Assembly (NCBI GenBank): GCA_964455935.1
Contig: CAYVZU010000027.1
Location: 1 to 34,208, forward strand
Length of the DNA stretch: 34,208 bases
Direction: 5' to 3'
Source: CAYVZU01 sp964455935
Lineage (GTDB): Bacteria > Fibrobacterota > CAYVZU01
Shown here one piece after another: positions 33,475-34,208 of the stretch. The position numbers were made by a program, and so were the translations under genes. Position 1 is the first letter of the stretch. The number at the start of each line of letters is the position of its first letter. The notes under the pieces were generated by a model that was not told where the DNA came from, did not search any database, and worked only from the letters and a program-made list of their open reading frames with translations.

Positions 33475-34208
33475 GCGGCTTTGGCACCCCTCCGGTTAAG
33501 CAGGGCTTGGCCGTCGCAAATAGCCACCGCGCCCAATTCTTCCTCGATGCGCAAAAGCTGGTTGTACTTGGCCACGCGGTCGGTGCGGCACGCCGAGCCG
33601 GTTTTGATCTGGCCGGCATTGGTGGCTACGGCAATATCGGCGATCGTGGCGTCTTCGGTTTCACCGGACCGGTGCGACACCACGGCCGTGTAACCGGCTT
33701 TGTGGGCCATTTCGATGGCATCCAGCGTTTCGGTGAGCGTGCCGATCTGATTGACCTTGATGAGGATGGAGTTGGCCACGCCCTTGTCGATGCCCATGGC
33801 GAGGCGCCGCGTGTTGGTCACAAACAGGTCGTCGCCCACAATTTGAATGCGATCGCCAAGCCTTTTAGTCATTAATTCCCAACCCTTCCAATCATCCTCG
33901 GCCAGGCCGTCTTCGATGGAGATGATGGGGTACTTCTTAACGAGCTCCTCGTAGAACTCGACCATATCCTCGGACGATTTCACCATTTTCTTTTCCGCTT
34001 TGAGCACGTATTTGCCGGGGTGTTTGTTCCCCTCCAGTTTGTCACATCCATAGAAGCTTGAGGCAGCCGGGTCCAAAGCGATACAAATGTCTTTGCCAGG
34101 TTTATATCCGGCCGCCGTAATGGCTTCCACAATCACTTCGAGGGCTTCCTGGTTCGAGGTCAGGTCCGGCGCAAAGCCACCCTCGTCGCCCACGTTGGGG
34201 TTCAGCTT
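33471..34208 (-). CDS. eno: Enolase, C-terminal part (5' end outside the window)
   Basis: About 245 residues of enolase, which interconverts 2-phosphoglycerate and phosphoenolpyruvate in glycolysis. The window edge cuts the gene; the first codons read KLNPNVGDEGGFAP. Present are the metal ligands in ALDPAASSFY, SIEDGLAEDDW and VGDDLFVTN, the catalytic Lys in ILIKVNQIGTL, and the loop SHRSGETEDATIAD. The GTG inside VGDEGG is not a start. The end RRGAKAA matches the family length. Its stop overlaps glgC, so the two are cotranscribed. Confidence 0.96.
   Translation of the reverse strand, partial: KLNPNVGDEGGFAPDLTSNQEALEVIVEAITAAGYKPGKDICIALDPAASSFYGCDKLEGNKHPGKYVLKAEKKMVKSSEDMVEFYEELVKKYPIISIEDGLAEDDWKGWELMTKRLGDRIQIVGDDLFVTNTRRLAMGIDKGVANSILIKVNQIGTLTETLDAIEMAHKAGYTAVVSHRSGETEDATIADIAVATNAGQIKTGSACRTDRVAKYNQLLRIEEELGAVAICDGQALLNRRGAKAA

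Overview
The window looks like part of a Gram-negative bacterial chromosome from the FCB superphylum (a Fibrobacterota-like or related candidate lineage). It is moderately GC-rich, has lipoprotein and outer-membrane-type proteins, and carries three proteins ending in the 'NPFNP...' type-A-sorting/FlgD-Ig-like C-terminal module typical of FCB bacteria. A run of exactly 100 N at 29288-29387 marks it as a scaffolded draft, probably metagenomic. The taxonomic placement is inferred from gene content; no rRNA or other decisive marker is present.

Layout. 1-66: tail of an unidentified gene. 236-1244 (-): a PPOX/flavin-type protein and a broken AraC-family regulator. 1356-3158 (-): typA/bipA. 3371-4066 (+): a PAP2 membrane phosphatase. 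4091-5029 (-): a tight cluster of two tiny membrane/coiled-coil proteins and a prepilin-like protein. 5198-8783: two convergent cell-envelope proteins that look like outer-membrane barrels. 9003-10475 (+): a Do/HtrA protease. 10662-11663 (+): purM. 11991-17863 (+): a five-gene tripartite efflux operon (TolC-like protein, lipoprotein adaptor, ABC ATPase, two MacB/FtsX-type permeases). 17907-18615 (+): a HigBA-type toxin-antitoxin locus with a frameshifted toxin. 18618-20138 (-): an orphan sorting-tail ORF, an Arg/Asp/Asn/Pro-rich disordered membrane protein and a small membrane protein. 20327-21646 (-): trmFO. 21715-24504 (+): a large secreted protein with a sorting tail. 24752-29635 (+): a helicase-associated (Helicase_C_3-like) plus WYL-like protein, translationally coupled to a very large secreted TPR protein interrupted by the gap. 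29813-31383 (-): a STAS protein coupled to a secreted seven-bladed propeller protein with a sorting tail. 31499-34208 (-): queC, glgC and the 3' part of eno in one tight run.

How they work together. Core functions are spread among the accessory genes: TypA (ribosome-associated GTPase), PurM (purines), TrmFO (tRNA m5U54), QueC (queuosine precursor), GlgC (glycogen precursor) and enolase (glycolysis). The accessory part is mostly envelope and secretion: one complete efflux assembly, two barrel-like proteins, a periplasmic protease, and several surface-destined proteins. Intergenic spaces carry AT-rich inverted-repeat elements (7829-7924 and 24508-24687 share a 13-mer), a double-hairpin repeat (14545-14586), and several hairpin terminators.

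No rRNA, tRNA, CRISPR array, transposase or integrase was found. The most useful second looks are the two genes broken by single-base indels (AraC regulator, HigB toxin), the TPR gap whose true size can be predicted from the repeat period, the small-protein/prepilin cluster, the paired paralogous permeases, and the shared intergenic inverted-repeat element.
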